A stretch of 51,676 nt of DNA from Planctomycetaceae bacterium (GCA_021371965.1 JAJFVE010000134.1:1-51676); one strand, 5' to 3'. Positions 23,174-32,409 are shown, counted from the first letter of the stretch. Notes: a model not told the origin generated them from the letters alone. A program made the numbers and translations.

Positions 23174-24508
23174 ATGAAGACGAATCTCCTCGTTCTGGCG
23201 GCGATGGTGATGCTAACGGCCTCGGCGGTCTTTGCGGAAGACGATCAGCTCAACGTGCCGCTGGAGTGCATGAAGAAGTACAACTTCAAGGAGTTCGTGG
23301 TGGCCTCATGGTGCTTCCACAACTACCTGGGGACCGATTACAGCCAGGAATACGCCAACAACATCGAAGCCTGCAACTTCAACGTGGCCCTCGAGACGGC
23401 GTACATGGTCCCCTTCTATGAGAAGACCAAGGTCAAGGTGCTCGTCAGCACGATGATTGACGACAAGCTCACCCCGCGCGACGTCTGGGGCGAGAAGCGC
23501 ACGCATCCCATCGAGGTCGGGCTGGACATCCCGTACGTGCAGGACAAGTACGGCAAGAGCCCGGCCGTGATCGGCTATCACGTCGGCAGCAAGTACGGCA
23601 AGCACCCGCTGCCGGCGAAACTCGCGGCCAAGGTCAAGCAGGTCGAGGACCTCAAGGCCGGCACGATGCCTTACGTGGCGTTCATCTGGGACGTGCCCGC
23701 GCACGTCAAGGCGGGGATCACCATCGTTTCCGACGAATGTTTCGGGCGGATCACCCACGACGGGTTCGGCTATGACAACAAGGGCTGGGCGCACGAGAAG
23801 CGGGCGGGCTACTGCAAGCACCTTGAGAGCATGCGGCGGATCGCCAACGAGGCGAATTTTGCCTTCTGGCCGATGATCCCGGCGGTAACCGTCTCGAAAG
23901 GTCGCGGCGAAGAGAACCAGGGCAATCAGCAGGGGACTTCGGAGATCCGCTTCCAGGCCATGGCGCCCATCGCTTATGGCGCGCAGGGGATCATGTACTT
24001 CGGCGTCTCGACCGCCCGCAAGGTCTGGCTGCCCGACGGCACAAGCTACAAGGCCGCCGCCGAGGCCAACGGTGTGATCAAGAACATCATCGGTCCGCGC
24101 GTGCTGGGGCACCGCAGCATCGGCGTCTACGCCACCGCCCAGGACAAGCCCGTCAAGGGCAAGGCCCCGGCCGACACGCTGGCGCCGGCCCCGGGCAAGC
24201 TGATTGAGAAGATGGACCAGGCCGCTATTGCCGGCGTGCTGGTGAAAGAGGCCGATTTCAAGAGCAGCGCCAACACCCCGCACTACGTGATGCTGGTCAA
24301 CTGCCAGACCGACGTGCTGATGGATGAAGGCAAACTCCAGCCCCGCGACATCAAGGTCACCTTCGGCCCGATGGTGCAGGGCGTCGAGATCATCGAAGCC
24401 GACGGCAAGATCACCAAGAGCGGCCGCGAGGTCAGCGTGAATCTGCGTGCCGGCGATGGGCGGCTGCTGAAAGTGGTAATGGCGCCCGGCGCGGCGGCCA
24501 CGAAGTAG
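23174..24508 (+). CDS. Secreted protein of unknown function, possibly TIM-barrel
   Basis: 444 residues; start ATG at 23174 with AAAGGAA 6-7 nt upstream. Signal peptide MKTNLLVLAAMVMLTASAVFA. Residues about 30-310 alternate strands and helices in a way that suggests a TIM-barrel (FVVASWCFHNYLG, MPYVAFIWDVPAH, FAFWPMIPAV, FQAMAPIAYGAQGIMYFG). The last of these resembles the end of GH42-like barrels found in planctomycete proteins. Residues 365-440 look like a small beta domain (HYVMLVNCQTD, EVSVNLRAGDGRLLKV). No catalytic acids can be named. It is convergent with the GH127 gene; the 134-bp gap holds nothing I recognise. Confidence 0.55.
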   Translation: MKTNLLVLAAMVMLTASAVFAEDDQLNVPLECMKKYNFKEFVVASWCFHNYLGTDYSQEYANNIEACNFNVALETAYMVPFYEKTKVKVLVSTMIDDKLTPRDVWGEKRTHPIEVGLDIPYVQDKYGKSPAVIGYHVGSKYGKHPLPAKLAAKVKQVEDLKAGTMPYVAFIWDVPAHVKAGITIVSDECFGRITHDGFGYDNKGWAHEKRAGYCKHLESMRRIANEANFAFWPMIPAVTVSKGRGEENQGNQQGTSEIRFQAMAPIAYGAQGIMYFGVSTARKVWLPDGTSYKAAAEANGVIKNIIGPRVLGHRSIGVYATAQDKPVKGKAPADTLAPAPGKLIEKMDQAAIAGVLVKEADFKSSANTPHYVMLVNCQTDVLMDEGKLQPRDIKVTFGPMVQGVEIIEADGKITKSGREVSVNLRAGDGRLLKVVMAPGAAATK

Positions 24509-24642
24509 ACCGCCTGACACATCGGTAAGAACGATCCTGCGTTGTTAGCGGGCGAGCTCTTGTCAGGCCGTGGCCTTGGCGAAGGCTGATGCTCGATGGG
24601 CCTCTTTGCCCGCGTTTCCGAATCACGCGCGAATGTTCGGCG

Positions 24643-26493
24643 CTACCGCAGCGTCGGCATCTCCGTCACGCGGAGTTTCGGGCAACCGTAGGGGACCAGC
24701 GTCAACCCTTCCAGCGGCTGCTCGGACGCAGCGGGGCTTTGGGGCGGGGCGTCGGCGGCGTTGTGCAGCAGCGTCCACTCAGGCAGGCGGCGGCCGCGGA
24801 CTTTCGCCTTCAGCGGCGGATGATCGACGCTAAAGGGAATCTCGCCGGGCGTGCCGGGCTGAACCTGCACGTCAGATTCCACCGTGGCGGCGGAGACGTC
24901 GAGGGCGTAGTTCCAGGGCGTGGTGGGGAAGAGCTGATAATCGGGGTGGCCTTCGATGCCGCCGCCCGCCTTCCACAGCGTGCCCACCGGCAGGCTCAGC
25001 ACGAGCGGGCCGTAATGGATGGCCGCGGCGTTGTTGAACCGCCGTTCCAGGCGCGGCTGGGCGGGGAACTTCAGCGCCACGCTTTGACGGCCGGACCAGG
25101 CCCGCTCGATGCGGTGGAACGTGCCGGGCTGGACCGGTTTGCCATCAATCGTCGCGCCGCTGGCCCAGACGGGCACGCGGAGCAGCAGCGGGAACTTGGC
25201 AGGCCTGTCCGCCTGGACAGTAATCGTGATGTCCTGGCGGAAGGGGTAGTCGGTCTGCACCTCGACCGTTACGGCCGCCTCGCCAAGCTGCGTCTGCACG
25301 CGGCAGGGCGCGTAGGCGACAGCTGCCAGGCCGCCATCGGGCGTCTTCATCCACAGGTGGCTGACGAACTTGGGCCACCCCTGGTGCATGTTGGCCGTGC
25401 AGCAACCGTAGTTTGTCTCCAGACCGAAGCAGTGGGCGCTGGGCCCGTTGGTGGCGAAGGGTCGGTCCTCGTGACTGCGGATGAGCACCTGGTTGGCTTG
25501 CTGGTCGTACTGGCGGGCCATCATGTCGTCGGTGAAAGCCGCGGGCAGGGCGTTGAAAGTGATGCGCTCCAGCCGGTCGGCCAGCGCCGGCTCACCCAGC
25601 ACGGCCAGCAGCACCTCCAGCGAGTACATGTACTCGGTGACGGCGCAGGTCTCGGTGCCTTGCGAAGGATTCAGACCGGCGTAGTGTTCGTCGCCGGTGA
25701 AGACGCCGGTGGCCTGGCCGTGGTAACGGTCCAGCGTCTCCAGCAGGTGCGCCACCGAGCGGCGGTCGCCGTCGTCGCGGCTCTGGCGGTACCACAGGCC
25801 GGGCGCCTTGACGGCCATCGCGTTGTTCACCACGTGCGTGTACTGCGTCGAGCCGACGGCGGGAACCCTGCCGGGATGCTGGAATGCCGAGAAGTGCCCG
25901 CGCCAGTCATAGCCTTGTGCAGCTGCAAGGGCGGCAAGCTCCAGCAGCCAGCCCTCGCCGGTGCGGTCGTAGAGCCAGTAGACGCTGACGACGAGGTCGG
26001 CCCAGCGGCTCTTGCCCCAGTCGCGCAGTGGCCGCTTGGGCAGCACCTCGAACATCGCCTTGAAGGCACGCTGCAGGGCGGTCAGCGCCCGCGCCTCGCC
26101 GGTGGCTTCGTGCCACTGCGTGAGCACCTTGAAGACCAGCATCAGCGACCAGACATCCTGATCCTCATATGGCCGGTGCTTGTGCGGGCCAAGCCAGCCG
26201 CTCTCCAGCTGGTGATCGATAATGTATTCCACATACCGCCGCGCGACGGCCAGCAGCTTCTCGTCGCGCAGCTCGAACGCCAGTGGCACCAGGCCGTCGA
26301 GCCAGTAGGGGCAGCGTTCCCAGCCTTCGGCATCGCCGCCGATCCATCCGCTGTCGCGGATGTCCGGCCAGAACTCATGCAGCGTGCCGGTCAGGCCGGC
26401 AGCCTGGATGCGAAGTTGTCTTTCCAGCCATCCCAGGGGGCGGATCTCGCCCAGTGGCAGCGGTTGGAATGTCAGGGGCAGGAGTTTGTTCAT
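24643..26493 (-). CDS. Glycoside hydrolase family 127 (beta-L-arabinofuranosidase type)
   Basis: 616 residues, no signal peptide, so probably acting in the cytoplasm on imported oligosaccharides. The alpha/alpha toroid with a Zn-Cys active site is recognisable: Glu281 and Cys283 in QGTETCAVTEYMY, and Cys364/Cys365 in YGCCTANMHQGWPKF. These correspond to Glu338, Cys340, Cys417 and Cys418 of Bifidobacterium HypBA1, where the first of the Cys pair is the nucleophile. A glutamate in TGDEHYAG may be the acid/base. DSGWIGGDAEGWERCPYWLDG is another family signature. Beta domains follow (RFNNAAAIHYGPLVLSLPVG). The gene starts 12 nt after the SDR stop, so the two are co-transcribed. Confidence 0.88.
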   Translation of the reverse strand: MNKLLPLTFQPLPLGEIRPLGWLERQLRIQAAGLTGTLHEFWPDIRDSGWIGGDAEGWERCPYWLDGLVPLAFELRDEKLLAVARRYVEYIIDHQLESGWLGPHKHRPYEDQDVWSLMLVFKVLTQWHEATGEARALTALQRAFKAMFEVLPKRPLRDWGKSRWADLVVSVYWLYDRTGEGWLLELAALAAAQGYDWRGHFSAFQHPGRVPAVGSTQYTHVVNNAMAVKAPGLWYRQSRDDGDRRSVAHLLETLDRYHGQATGVFTGDEHYAGLNPSQGTETCAVTEYMYSLEVLLAVLGEPALADRLERITFNALPAAFTDDMMARQYDQQANQVLIRSHEDRPFATNGPSAHCFGLETNYGCCTANMHQGWPKFVSHLWMKTPDGGLAAVAYAPCRVQTQLGEAAVTVEVQTDYPFRQDITITVQADRPAKFPLLLRVPVWASGATIDGKPVQPGTFHRIERAWSGRQSVALKFPAQPRLERRFNNAAAIHYGPLVLSLPVGTLWKAGGGIEGHPDYQLFPTTPWNYALDVSAATVESDVQVQPGTPGEIPFSVDHPPLKAKVRGRRLPEWTLLHNAADAPPQSPAASEQPLEGLTLVPYGCPKLRVTEMPTLR

Positions 26494-26505
26494 ACTTCAA
26501 TATCC

Positions 26506-27327
26506 TCACACGCCTGAATAGGCGCTGAAACCACCGTCCACAGGTACGACGATGCCGGTTACGAACTTCGAGGCGTCGGAGATCAACCACACAAGCGTGC
26601 CGATCAGGTCGGCGGGTTCACCGTAGCGGGCCATGGGCGTGTGGGCGAGAATCTGCTGCCCGCGGGCGGTGGCCTGGCCGGTCTTTTCATCGACCAGCAG
26701 GAAGCGGTTCTGGTCGGTCAGGAAGAACCCCGGCGCGATGGCGTTGACGCGAATGTCGGCCGAGCAGTTCTGGCACATGTACGTCGAGAGCCACTGCGTG
26801 AAGTTGCTGATGGCGGCCTTGGCTGCCGAGTACGCGGCGATGCGCGTCAGGGGGCGGAAGGCGTTCATGGAAGAGATGTTGATGATTACCCCGCGGCCGC
26901 GCTGGGCCATGTGGCGGCCGAAGACCTGGCTGGGGATGATCGTGCCGATGCAGTTGAGGTCGAAGACCCAGCGGAAGGCCTCGAGCGGGATGTCGAAGAA
27001 CTCCGACTGCGGCGGGACGCACGTGGCGTCCTTCTTATTGCCGCCGGCGGCGTTGATGAGCACGTCGACGCCGCCGAAGCTGTTGACGGCGCAAGTGAAG
27101 GCTTCCTGCACGTGGGCTTTATCGAGCACATTGCACTCGACGGGCAACGCCAGCCCGCCGGCGGCCTCGATCTCTTTGCAGACCTGGTTGGCCCGCAGCG
27201 AGTCGTAGTCGACGACGACGACCTTGGCCCCGCGGGCCGCCAGGTCGCGAGCCATCTGCCCGCCCAAAACGCCGGCCCCGCCGGTGATGGCGATTACCTT
27301 GCCGCTGATGTCGAACAAATCCGTCAT
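26506..27327 (-). CDS. SDR-family oxidoreductase (D-mannonate oxidoreductase type)
   Basis: 273 residues from the ATG at 27327; frame upstream of it is translated repeat. NAD(P)-dependent short-chain dehydrogenase, cytoplasmic. Cofactor motif ITGGAGVLGGQMARDL, LINAAGG (NAG variant), catalytic Ser in INISSMNAF, and YSAAKAAISNF with the YxxxK pair. The long segment ADIRVNAIAPGFFLTDQNRF with LLVDEKTG matches the SDRs annotated as fructuronate/mannonate reductases. It is encoded with a GH127 enzyme and downstream of 6-phosphogluconate dehydrogenase, which fits pentose or uronate catabolism. Substrate is inferred from homology pattern only. Confidence 0.85.
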   Translation of the reverse strand: MTDLFDISGKVIAITGGAGVLGGQMARDLAARGAKVVVVDYDSLRANQVCKEIEAAGGLALPVECNVLDKAHVQEAFTCAVNSFGGVDVLINAAGGNKKDATCVPPQSEFFDIPLEAFRWVFDLNCIGTIIPSQVFGRHMAQRGRGVIINISSMNAFRPLTRIAAYSAAKAAISNFTQWLSTYMCQNCSADIRVNAIAPGFFLTDQNRFLLVDEKTGQATARGQQILAHTPMARYGEPADLIGTLVWLISDASKFVTGIVVPVDGGFSAYSGV

Positions 27328-27345
27328 GATGTTCCGCTCCCAAAG

Positions 27346-27535
27346 AACAACGTCCACGAATGTCACGAATGGGGAAACAACAAAGATCACCACAGAGACA
27401 CAGAGGGCGCTGAGAAAAAACAAAAAGGCTTCATCGATGTCTTGTTGTTTCTTCCTCTGATCTCTCTGTGCCTCTGTGGTGCTTCTTTGTTTCCTCTTAT
27501 TCGTGTCATTCGTGACATTCGTGGACTAATTGTTG
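27346..27535. repeat. 190-bp nested hairpin: R7 arms enclosing an R6 hairpin
   Basis: Outer arms GTCCACGAATGTCACGAATG and CATTCGTGACATTCGTGGAC enclose GGGGAAACAACAAAG... / ...TTTGTTTCCTC, which enclose CACCACAGAGACACAGAGG / CCTCTGTGCCTCTGTGGTG. The whole gap between gnd and the SDR gene is thus one nearly continuous foldback. Confidence 0.9.
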
Positions 27536-28987
27536 TTATGCGTTATAGGTGCTGGCCGTCGTCGAGCCGCCGCTGCCGGTCCAGTTGGTGTGGAAGAACT
27601 GGCCGCGGGGCTTGTCGACGCGCTCGTAGGTGTGCGCGCCGAAGTAATCGCGCTGGGCCTGGAGCAGGTTGGCCGGCAGGCGCTCGCTGCGGAAACCGTC
27701 GTAGTACGACAGCGCCGTGGCGAAGGCCGGGATCGGCACGCCCATCTTGACGGCCTTGGCGACCACGCGCCGCCAGGCGCTCTGGGCCTTGCCGACGGCG
27801 CTCTTGAAGTACGGCGCCAGCAGCAGATTGTCCGGGGCCTTGCGCTTGGAGTACGCTTCCTTGATGCGCCCGAGAAACTGGCTGCGGATGATGCACCCGC
27901 CGCGCCACATCAGGGCGATCCCGCCGTAGTTGAGGTCCCACTTGTACTCGGCGGCCGCGGCGTGCAGGAGCTGATACCCCTGGGCGTACGAGACGATCTT
28001 GCTGGCGTAAAGCCCCTGGCGGATGTCGTCGATGAACCTCGCCCGGTCGCCGCTGAAAGTGCCCTTGGGCCCGCGGAGTTTCTTCGAGGCCTCGACGCGG
28101 TGCTCCTTCATCGCCGAGAGACAGCGGGCGAAGACGGCCTCGCTGATCAGCGTCAGCGGCTGGCCGGTGTCCAGGGCGGCGATGACGGTCCACTTGCCGG
28201 TGCCTTTCTGCCCGGCGGCGTCGAGGATCAGATCGACGATCGGCTTGCCCGTTTCTGGATCGACCGTGGCCAGAATGTCGCGCGTGATCTCGATGAGGTA
28301 GCTGTCCAGGTCGCCCTGGTTCCACTGGGCGAAGACTTCGGACATCTCGGCCGGGGTCATCCCCGTGCGCTGCAGCAGGGCGTAGGCCTCGCAGATAAGC
28401 TGCATGTCGCCGTACTCGATGCCGTTGTGCACCATCTTGACGAAGTGCCCGGCGCCGCCTTCGCCGACCCAGTCGCAGCAGGGCTGGTTGTCGTCGACCT
28501 TGGCAGCGATGGCCTGGAAGATGTTCTTCACGTGCGGCCATGCAGCGGGCGAGCCGCCGGGCATGATGCTGGGCCCGTGCCGCGCGCCTTCCTCGCCGCC
28601 GGAGACCCCTGTGCCGATGTACAGCAGGCCTTTGCCCTCGACGTACTTGCAGCGACGGGCGGTGTCCTGGAAGTTGCTGTTGCCGCCGTCGATGATGATG
28701 TCGCCGGCTTGCAGGTGGGGCAGCAGATGCTCGATGAACTCATCGACGGGCTGTCCGGCCTTGACCATCAGCATCACCCGGCGGGGCGTCTTGAGGGCGG
28801 CGACGAGTTGCTCGATCGAATGCGCGCCGATCACCTTGGTGCCCTTGGCCGGCCCGGCGAGAAAATCGTCCACCTTCGAAACCGTGCGGTTGTAGACGGC
28901 GACGGTGAAGCCCTTCTCGTCCATATTCAGCACGAGGTTCTGGCCCATGACGGCCAACCCGATCAGTCCGATATCTGCCTGGGGCAT
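27536..28987 (-). CDS. gnd: 6-phosphogluconate dehydrogenase, decarboxylating
   Basis: 483 residues; ATG at 28987 with AAGGAG 8 nt upstream. Converts 6-phosphogluconate and NADP to ribulose 5-phosphate, CO2 and NADPH in the oxidative pentose phosphate pathway. Rossmann motif GLAVMGQNL near the start, NRT at the NADP-selective position, GGNSNFQDT, the [20 protein letters not shown] signature, and catalytic Lys in [20 protein letters not shown]. The C-terminal helical domain includes [12 protein letters not shown] and [14 protein letters not shown], as in long (480-residue class) Gnd enzymes. A foldback repeat separates it from the SDR gene. Confidence 0.95.
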   Translation of the reverse strand: MPQADIGLIGLAVMGQNLVLNMDEKGFTVAVYNRTVSKVDDFLAGPAKGTKVIGAHSIEQLVAALKTPRRVMLMVKAGQPVDEFIEHLLPHLQAGDIIIDGGNSNFQDTARRCKYVEGKGLLYIGTGVSGGEEGARHGPSIMPGGSPAAWPHVKNIFQAIAAKVDDNQPCCDWVGEGGAGHFVKMVHNGIEYGDMQLICEAYALLQRTGMTPAEMSEVFAQWNQGDLDSYLIEITRDILATVDPETGKPIVDLILDAAGQKGTGKWTVIAALDTGQPLTLISEAVFARCLSAMKEHRVEASKKLRGPKGTFSGDRARFIDDIRQGLYASKIVSYAQGYQLLHAAAAEYKWDLNYGGIALMWRGGCIIRSQFLGRIKEAYSKRKAPDNLLLAPYFKSAVGKAQSAWRRVVAKAVKMGVPIPAFATALSYYDGFRSERLPANLLQAQRDYFGAHTYERVDKPRGQFFHTNWTGSGGSTTASTYNA

Positions 28988-29071
28988 TGGTGAGACTCCT
29001 TAGTGTGAGGCCGGTTGAAAATGATAGGGCATGGGCCGGCGAAATCAAGCTTCAGCATAGCTGCATGCCCA

Positions 29072-29196
29072 AAGAGAACACGAATGTCACGAATAAGACC
29101 GAATGGACAAAGATAAAGACAAAGATAAGAACAAGGATAAAGATTCTCTTTGTTGTTTCTACACATTCGTCCCATTCGTGGCATTCGTGTTCTCTT
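29072..29196. repeat. Palindromic repeat R7 (copy b) upstream of the isomerase gene
   Basis: AAGAGAACACGAATGTCACG pairs with CGTGGCATTCGTGTTCTCTT. The loop side contains a run of AAAGATAAAGACAAAGATAA words. It occupies much of the 315-bp divergent region 28988-29302; the rest holds the promoter below. Confidence 0.85.
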
Positions 29197-29234
29197 CGGT
29201 CCCGCAGCCGGCTCCGCTGCCGAGCTAAACTATC

Positions 29235-29263
29235 TTGTCCGCTGTGGCGGGTGTTGGTATGCT
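29235..29263 (+). promoter_or_regulatory. Sigma-70-like promoter of the sugar isomerase gene
   Basis: TTGTCC (29235-29240), 17 bp, TATGCT (29258-29263), about 30 nt before the AAAGGAG ribosome-binding site. Both boxes match four of six consensus positions, so this is a weak-to-moderate prediction. Confidence 0.35.
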
Positions 29264-29302
29264 TTGCCCCTTATCGCAACCATTATAAAAGGAGCGTGTG
29301 CG

Positions 29303-30046
29303 ATGGCCATTCCGATCGGCATTCAGCTTTACAGCGTTCGCGATCAGCTTTCCAAGGACTACGCCGGGACGATCCGCGCCATCGCCAAGATGGGATACAA
29401 GTACGTCGAGCCGGCCGGCTTCCCGGGCACGACGGTGGCCGAGGCCGCCAAGCTGTTCAAGGATCTCGGGCTCCAGGCGCCGATGATGCACTGTGGCCTG
29501 CCCGTGGGCGACGGATGGCAGAAAATCGTCGAAGACGCCAAGCTGCTGGGCGCACGCTATGTCATTTCGGGCGCCGGCCCGGGCGATTTCGCGTCGCTGG
29601 AGAAGATTCGCGCGATGGCCGACCTGTGGAACCAGGCCCACCAGAATATCGCCCCGCACGGCCTGACCCTGGGCTACCACAATCACTGGTGGGAGATGGA
29701 CGACCTGCAGGGCCTGCCGGCGTACAAGGCGTTCTACGACAGTCTTTGGCCGCAGGTGGTGGCCGAGGTCGACACGTACTGGGCGATGGTCGGCAAGCGC
29801 GAGCCCGCTGCCGTCATCACCGACCTGGGGCAGCGCGTCAAGCTGCTGCACATCAAGGACGGCCCGGGCATGACCGGCAAGCCCATGACCGCCGTCGGCG
29901 CCGGCACGATGAACTTCGCGCCGGTATTTGCGGCCGCCAAGTTTGCCGAGTACGCCATCGTCGAACTCGACGAGTGCGCCACCGACATGATCGAAGCCGT
30001 CAAGCAGAGCTACGACTTCCTCAAGAGCAGCGGCCTGGGCAAATAG
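29303..30046 (+). CDS. Sugar phosphate isomerase/epimerase (xylose isomerase-like TIM barrel)
   Basis: 247 residues; ATG at 29303 with AAAGGAG 8 nt upstream (frame before it is repeat-derived). AP-endonuclease-2-type TIM barrel: GIQLYSVRDQLSKDYAGT at strand 1, MGYKYVEPAGFPG, MMHCGLP, LGYHNHWWEM with a metal-binding His region, VAEVDTYWAM, and LLHIKDGPG. These are the expected divalent-metal positions (Glu, Asp, His). It lacks a signal peptide, so it is cytoplasmic here. It starts a plus-strand run of sugar-handling genes. Reaction type (isomerase, epimerase or 3-keto-sugar lyase) is not readable. Confidence 0.85.
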   Translation: MAIPIGIQLYSVRDQLSKDYAGTIRAIAKMGYKYVEPAGFPGTTVAEAAKLFKDLGLQAPMMHCGLPVGDGWQKIVEDAKLLGARYVISGAGPGDFASLEKIRAMADLWNQAHQNIAPHGLTLGYHNHWWEMDDLQGLPAYKAFYDSLWPQVVAEVDTYWAMVGKREPAAVITDLGQRVKLLHIKDGPGMTGKPMTAVGAGTMNFAPVFAAAKFAEYAIVELDECATDMIEAVKQSYDFLKSSGLGK

Positions 30047-30053
30047 CCGTTTT

Positions 30054-30182
30054 GTGGCACGGGCGTCTCGCCCGTGCGTGGCATGGCCGTCCCGGCCATG
30101 CGTGCGCGAAAGACGGGTGCTGATCGTTGTGAACTCGGAGAGCATGGGCGAGACCTGTCCCTAGAGGACGCCCATGCCACAC
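30054..30182. repeat. Composite R3 palindromes (copy b)
   Basis: GTGGCACGGGCGTCTCGCCC and GTGGCATGGCCGTCCCGGCC are two small foldbacks in tandem, and GGACGCCCATGCCAC closes the element. The central GAGCATGGGCGAGACCTGTC is shared with the copy at 38695-38760. It fills the gap between the isomerase and dehydrogenase genes. Confidence 0.85.
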
Positions 30183-30194
30183 TGCGGGTGAAGC

Positions 30195-31247
30195 ATGGCC
30201 AAGCAACGATTGATGGCGGCGGTGACGGGCGACGGCCGGATTATCACGATCACGCAGGACATCCCTGCGCTCAAGGACGGTTCGGTGCTGGTGGAGATCC
30301 GGGCCTCGCTGGTCAGTCCGGGCACGGAGCTCAACGGCTGGCGCTCGCTGGCGGCCGCACGCGAGAAACCCAACCCCCAGGCCCAGCCCAAGACGTTCGG
30401 CTACTCCTGCGCCGGCGTGGTGGCGGAAGTGTCGAGCGGGGCTGAGGAGTTCAAAGTCGGCGACCGCGTGGCGTGCGTCGGCGGTGGGTATGCGCCTCAC
30501 GCCACGCACGGCGTCGTGCCGCATAATCTGTGCGTGGCCCTGCCGGAAAACGTCACCTTCCAGCAAGGCGCCTATGCGATGCTGGCCGCGACGGCGTTGC
30601 ACGCCCTGCGCCGCGGCGAACCGGTCTTCGGCGAATACGTCGCCGTCGCCGGCCTGGGCCTGCTCGGCCAGCTCGCCGGGCAGTTGCACCACCTGGCCGG
30701 CAACTACGTGATCGGCTGGGACACTATCGCCTTCCGCACCGATCTGGCCAGGCGAACCGGTTTCGACGCGGCCGCCACGGTCGGCAAAGATGACGAAGTG
30801 GCCGCCACGAAAGCCTTCACCGCCGGGCGGGGGCTCGATGCGGCCGTGCTGGCCTTCGGCGGCGACGGCAACGCCGTCATGCGCAGCCTGCAGCAGACGC
30901 TCAAGGTCACGCCCGACGGCCACACCATGGGCAAGATCGTCGTGGTGGGCAATCCGTCGTTCGACTGGCCGTTCCGCGCCAGCTCCAACGCCGAGGTCCG
31001 CCAGGCCGGCCGCACCGGGCCGGGCTATCACGACGAGTTGTGGGAATACGGCGCGGCGTACCCGGGCGTGTACATGCGGTGGAACACGCGGACGAATCTC
31101 GAACTATGCATGCGGCTGATTTCGCAAGGCCGCCTCAATGTCGACGCCCTGACGACGCATACGATCCCGCTGGCCGACGTCCAGCAGGGCATCGCCGCGA
31201 TCATCGGCGAACCCGATCGCATTCTCGGCGTCGTCTTCACAATGTAG
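30195..31247 (+). CDS. Medium-chain (MDR) alcohol dehydrogenase-like protein
   Basis: 350 residues. GroES-like N-terminal half (VLVEIRASLVSPGTELNGW, GYSCAGVVAEVSSG, KVGDRVACVGGGYAPHA) and Rossmann half (EYVAVAGLGLLGQLAGQLHHLAG, with GxGxxG). The catalytic Zn Cys/His set of classical ADHs is not evident, which puts it in the SPGTE group that often acts on sugars or pairs with Gfo/Idh proteins. AVLAFGGDGNAVMRSLQQTL and the C-terminal IPLADVQQGIAAI are typical. The gene lies between an isomerase and a nitrilase-like gene on the same strand, probably working on the same sugar substrate. Confidence 0.82.
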   Translation: MAKQRLMAAVTGDGRIITITQDIPALKDGSVLVEIRASLVSPGTELNGWRSLAAAREKPNPQAQPKTFGYSCAGVVAEVSSGAEEFKVGDRVACVGGGYAPHATHGVVPHNLCVALPENVTFQQGAYAMLAATALHALRRGEPVFGEYVAVAGLGLLGQLAGQLHHLAGNYVIGWDTIAFRTDLARRTGFDAAATVGKDDEVAATKAFTAGRGLDAAVLAFGGDGNAVMRSLQQTLKVTPDGHTMGKIVVVGNPSFDWPFRASSNAEVRQAGRTGPGYHDELWEYGAAYPGVYMRWNTRTNLELCMRLISQGRLNVDALTTHTIPLADVQQGIAAIIGEPDRILGVVFTM

Positions 31248-31265
31248 AATGATTGGATTGGAGAC

Positions 31266-31353
31266 TTGGGCCACAGAGACGCAGAGTTCACAGAGAAGAT
31301 ATTGATATCTTTCTAAGAGTCTCTCTCTGTGTTCTCGGTGTCTCTGTGGCCAA
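31266..31353. repeat. Palindromic repeat R6 (copy c)
   Basis: TTGGGCCACAGAGACGCAGA pairs with CGGTGTCTCTGTGGCCAAA. Inside, AGAAGATATTGATATCTTTCT is a further small palindrome. It separates the MDR gene from the nitrilase-like gene. Confidence 0.88.
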
Positions 31354-31397
31354 ATGTCTTGACTGACATATTCGAGATTCTTTTGCGGAGGTGTGCG

Positions 31398-32342
31398 ATG
31401 AGCAGAGACGCGACCATTTCCCTTGTGGCTTATGAAGCCGTCAACGGCGAGCTGAGCGACCGGCTGGACAAGACCCTCGAGCGCATGAGCGAGCACGTGG
31501 CCCAGGCGAAGATCTTGGGCTCGGACCTCGTGGCGTTTCCCGAGATATGCGCCTATCTGGGCACGGCCAAGTGCTGGGTCTTCGAGCAGCTCGACGGACC
31601 GACGATCACCGCGATGCGCAAGGCCGCCCGCCGGCACTCGATCTACGTCGTCATTCCGCAAGCGACGACGGAAGGCGCCAAGCGCCGCAACAGTTCGGTG
31701 CTGATCGACCGCGACGGCCAGATCGTTGGCGTCTATCACAAGAACGTCCCCACGCACGGCGAGCTCGACATGGGGATCATCCCCGGCACCGAGACGCCGG
31801 TGTTTCAGACGGACTTCGGCCGCGTCGGCTTGACGATCTGCTTCGACCTGAATTACTGGGAAGTCGGCGCGAGCCTCTGCGCGGAAAAGGCCGAGCTGGT
31901 CATCTGGTCGTCGATGTGGACGGGCGTGCGCATGATGAGCCGCTGGGCCATCGAGTTCGGCTTTTATATGGCCGGCGTGCACGGGGCGGCGGCGTCGTTC
32001 GTCGACCTGGCCGGCCGGCCCATCAGCAGCATGATCCGCAATCACGGCTGGTCCGGCCGCTGCCCACTGGCCACCGCCACGCTGCCGCTGGACCGCCGCC
32101 TGCTGCACCATGACAAGAACGCCGGAAAACTCGTCGACCTCTTCGCCAAGCACGGCCCCACAGCCGCCTTCACCGAATGGCTCAACGAAGAATGCCTGCT
32201 GCTGATCCAGTCGCAACTGCCCGGCCGCAGCACCGACGACCTGATCGCCGAGTTCGGCATGGAGTCGATGCGGGATTACCTGGCGAGAGTCCGCCGCGAC
32301 CGCGGCAGGGCGCTGACGGGAACGTATCCGGTAAAACAGTAG
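31398..32342 (+). CDS. Carbon-nitrogen hydrolase (nitrilase superfamily)
   Basis: 314 residues from the ATG at 31398, with GGAGG 6 nt upstream. The nitrilase Glu-Lys-Cys triad is intact: Glu in LVAFPEICAYL, Lys in YHKNVPTHGE, and Cys in GLTICFDLNYWEVG. It hydrolyses amides, ureides or nitriles in the cytoplasm. RRNSSVLIDRDGQIVGVYHK is the usual third-strand region. The C-terminal 60 residues after LPLDRRLLHHDKN exceed the core fold and may be a family-specific tail. It belongs to the sugar catabolic run; a role in removing an amide or N-substituent is possible but unproven. Confidence 0.88.
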   Translation: MSRDATISLVAYEAVNGELSDRLDKTLERMSEHVAQAKILGSDLVAFPEICAYLGTAKCWVFEQLDGPTITAMRKAARRHSIYVVIPQATTEGAKRRNSSVLIDRDGQIVGVYHKNVPTHGELDMGIIPGTETPVFQTDFGRVGLTICFDLNYWEVGASLCAEKAELVIWSSMWTGVRMMSRWAIEFGFYMAGVHGAAASFVDLAGRPISSMIRNHGWSGRCPLATATLPLDRRLLHHDKNAGKLVDLFAKHGPTAAFTEWLNEECLLLIQSQLPGRSTDDLIAEFGMESMRDYLARVRRDRGRALTGTYPVKQ

Positions 32343-32409
32343 CCCGTAGCGCCTGGAAGAACGAGTACAGCTTGTTTGAGTTTTTACGGGCTACTGGCTA
32401 CTGGTTACC
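32341..32409. repeat. Palindromic repeat R5 (copy c)
   Basis: AGTAGCCCGTAGCGCC pairs with ACGGGCTACTGGCTACT after a spacer. The sequence from 32410 to the next AAGGAA site holds nothing recognisable. Confidence 0.6.

Noticed and set aside
26641..27750. Plus-strand open frame across the SDR gene and repeat into gnd
   Set aside because: It runs through two minus-strand genes and a palindrome; no domain is visible.
21583..31353. CRISPR array suggested by recurring CACAGAGACACAGAG words
   Set aside because: Copies are single inverted pairs in different gaps, not evenly spaced direct repeats, and no cas gene is present.
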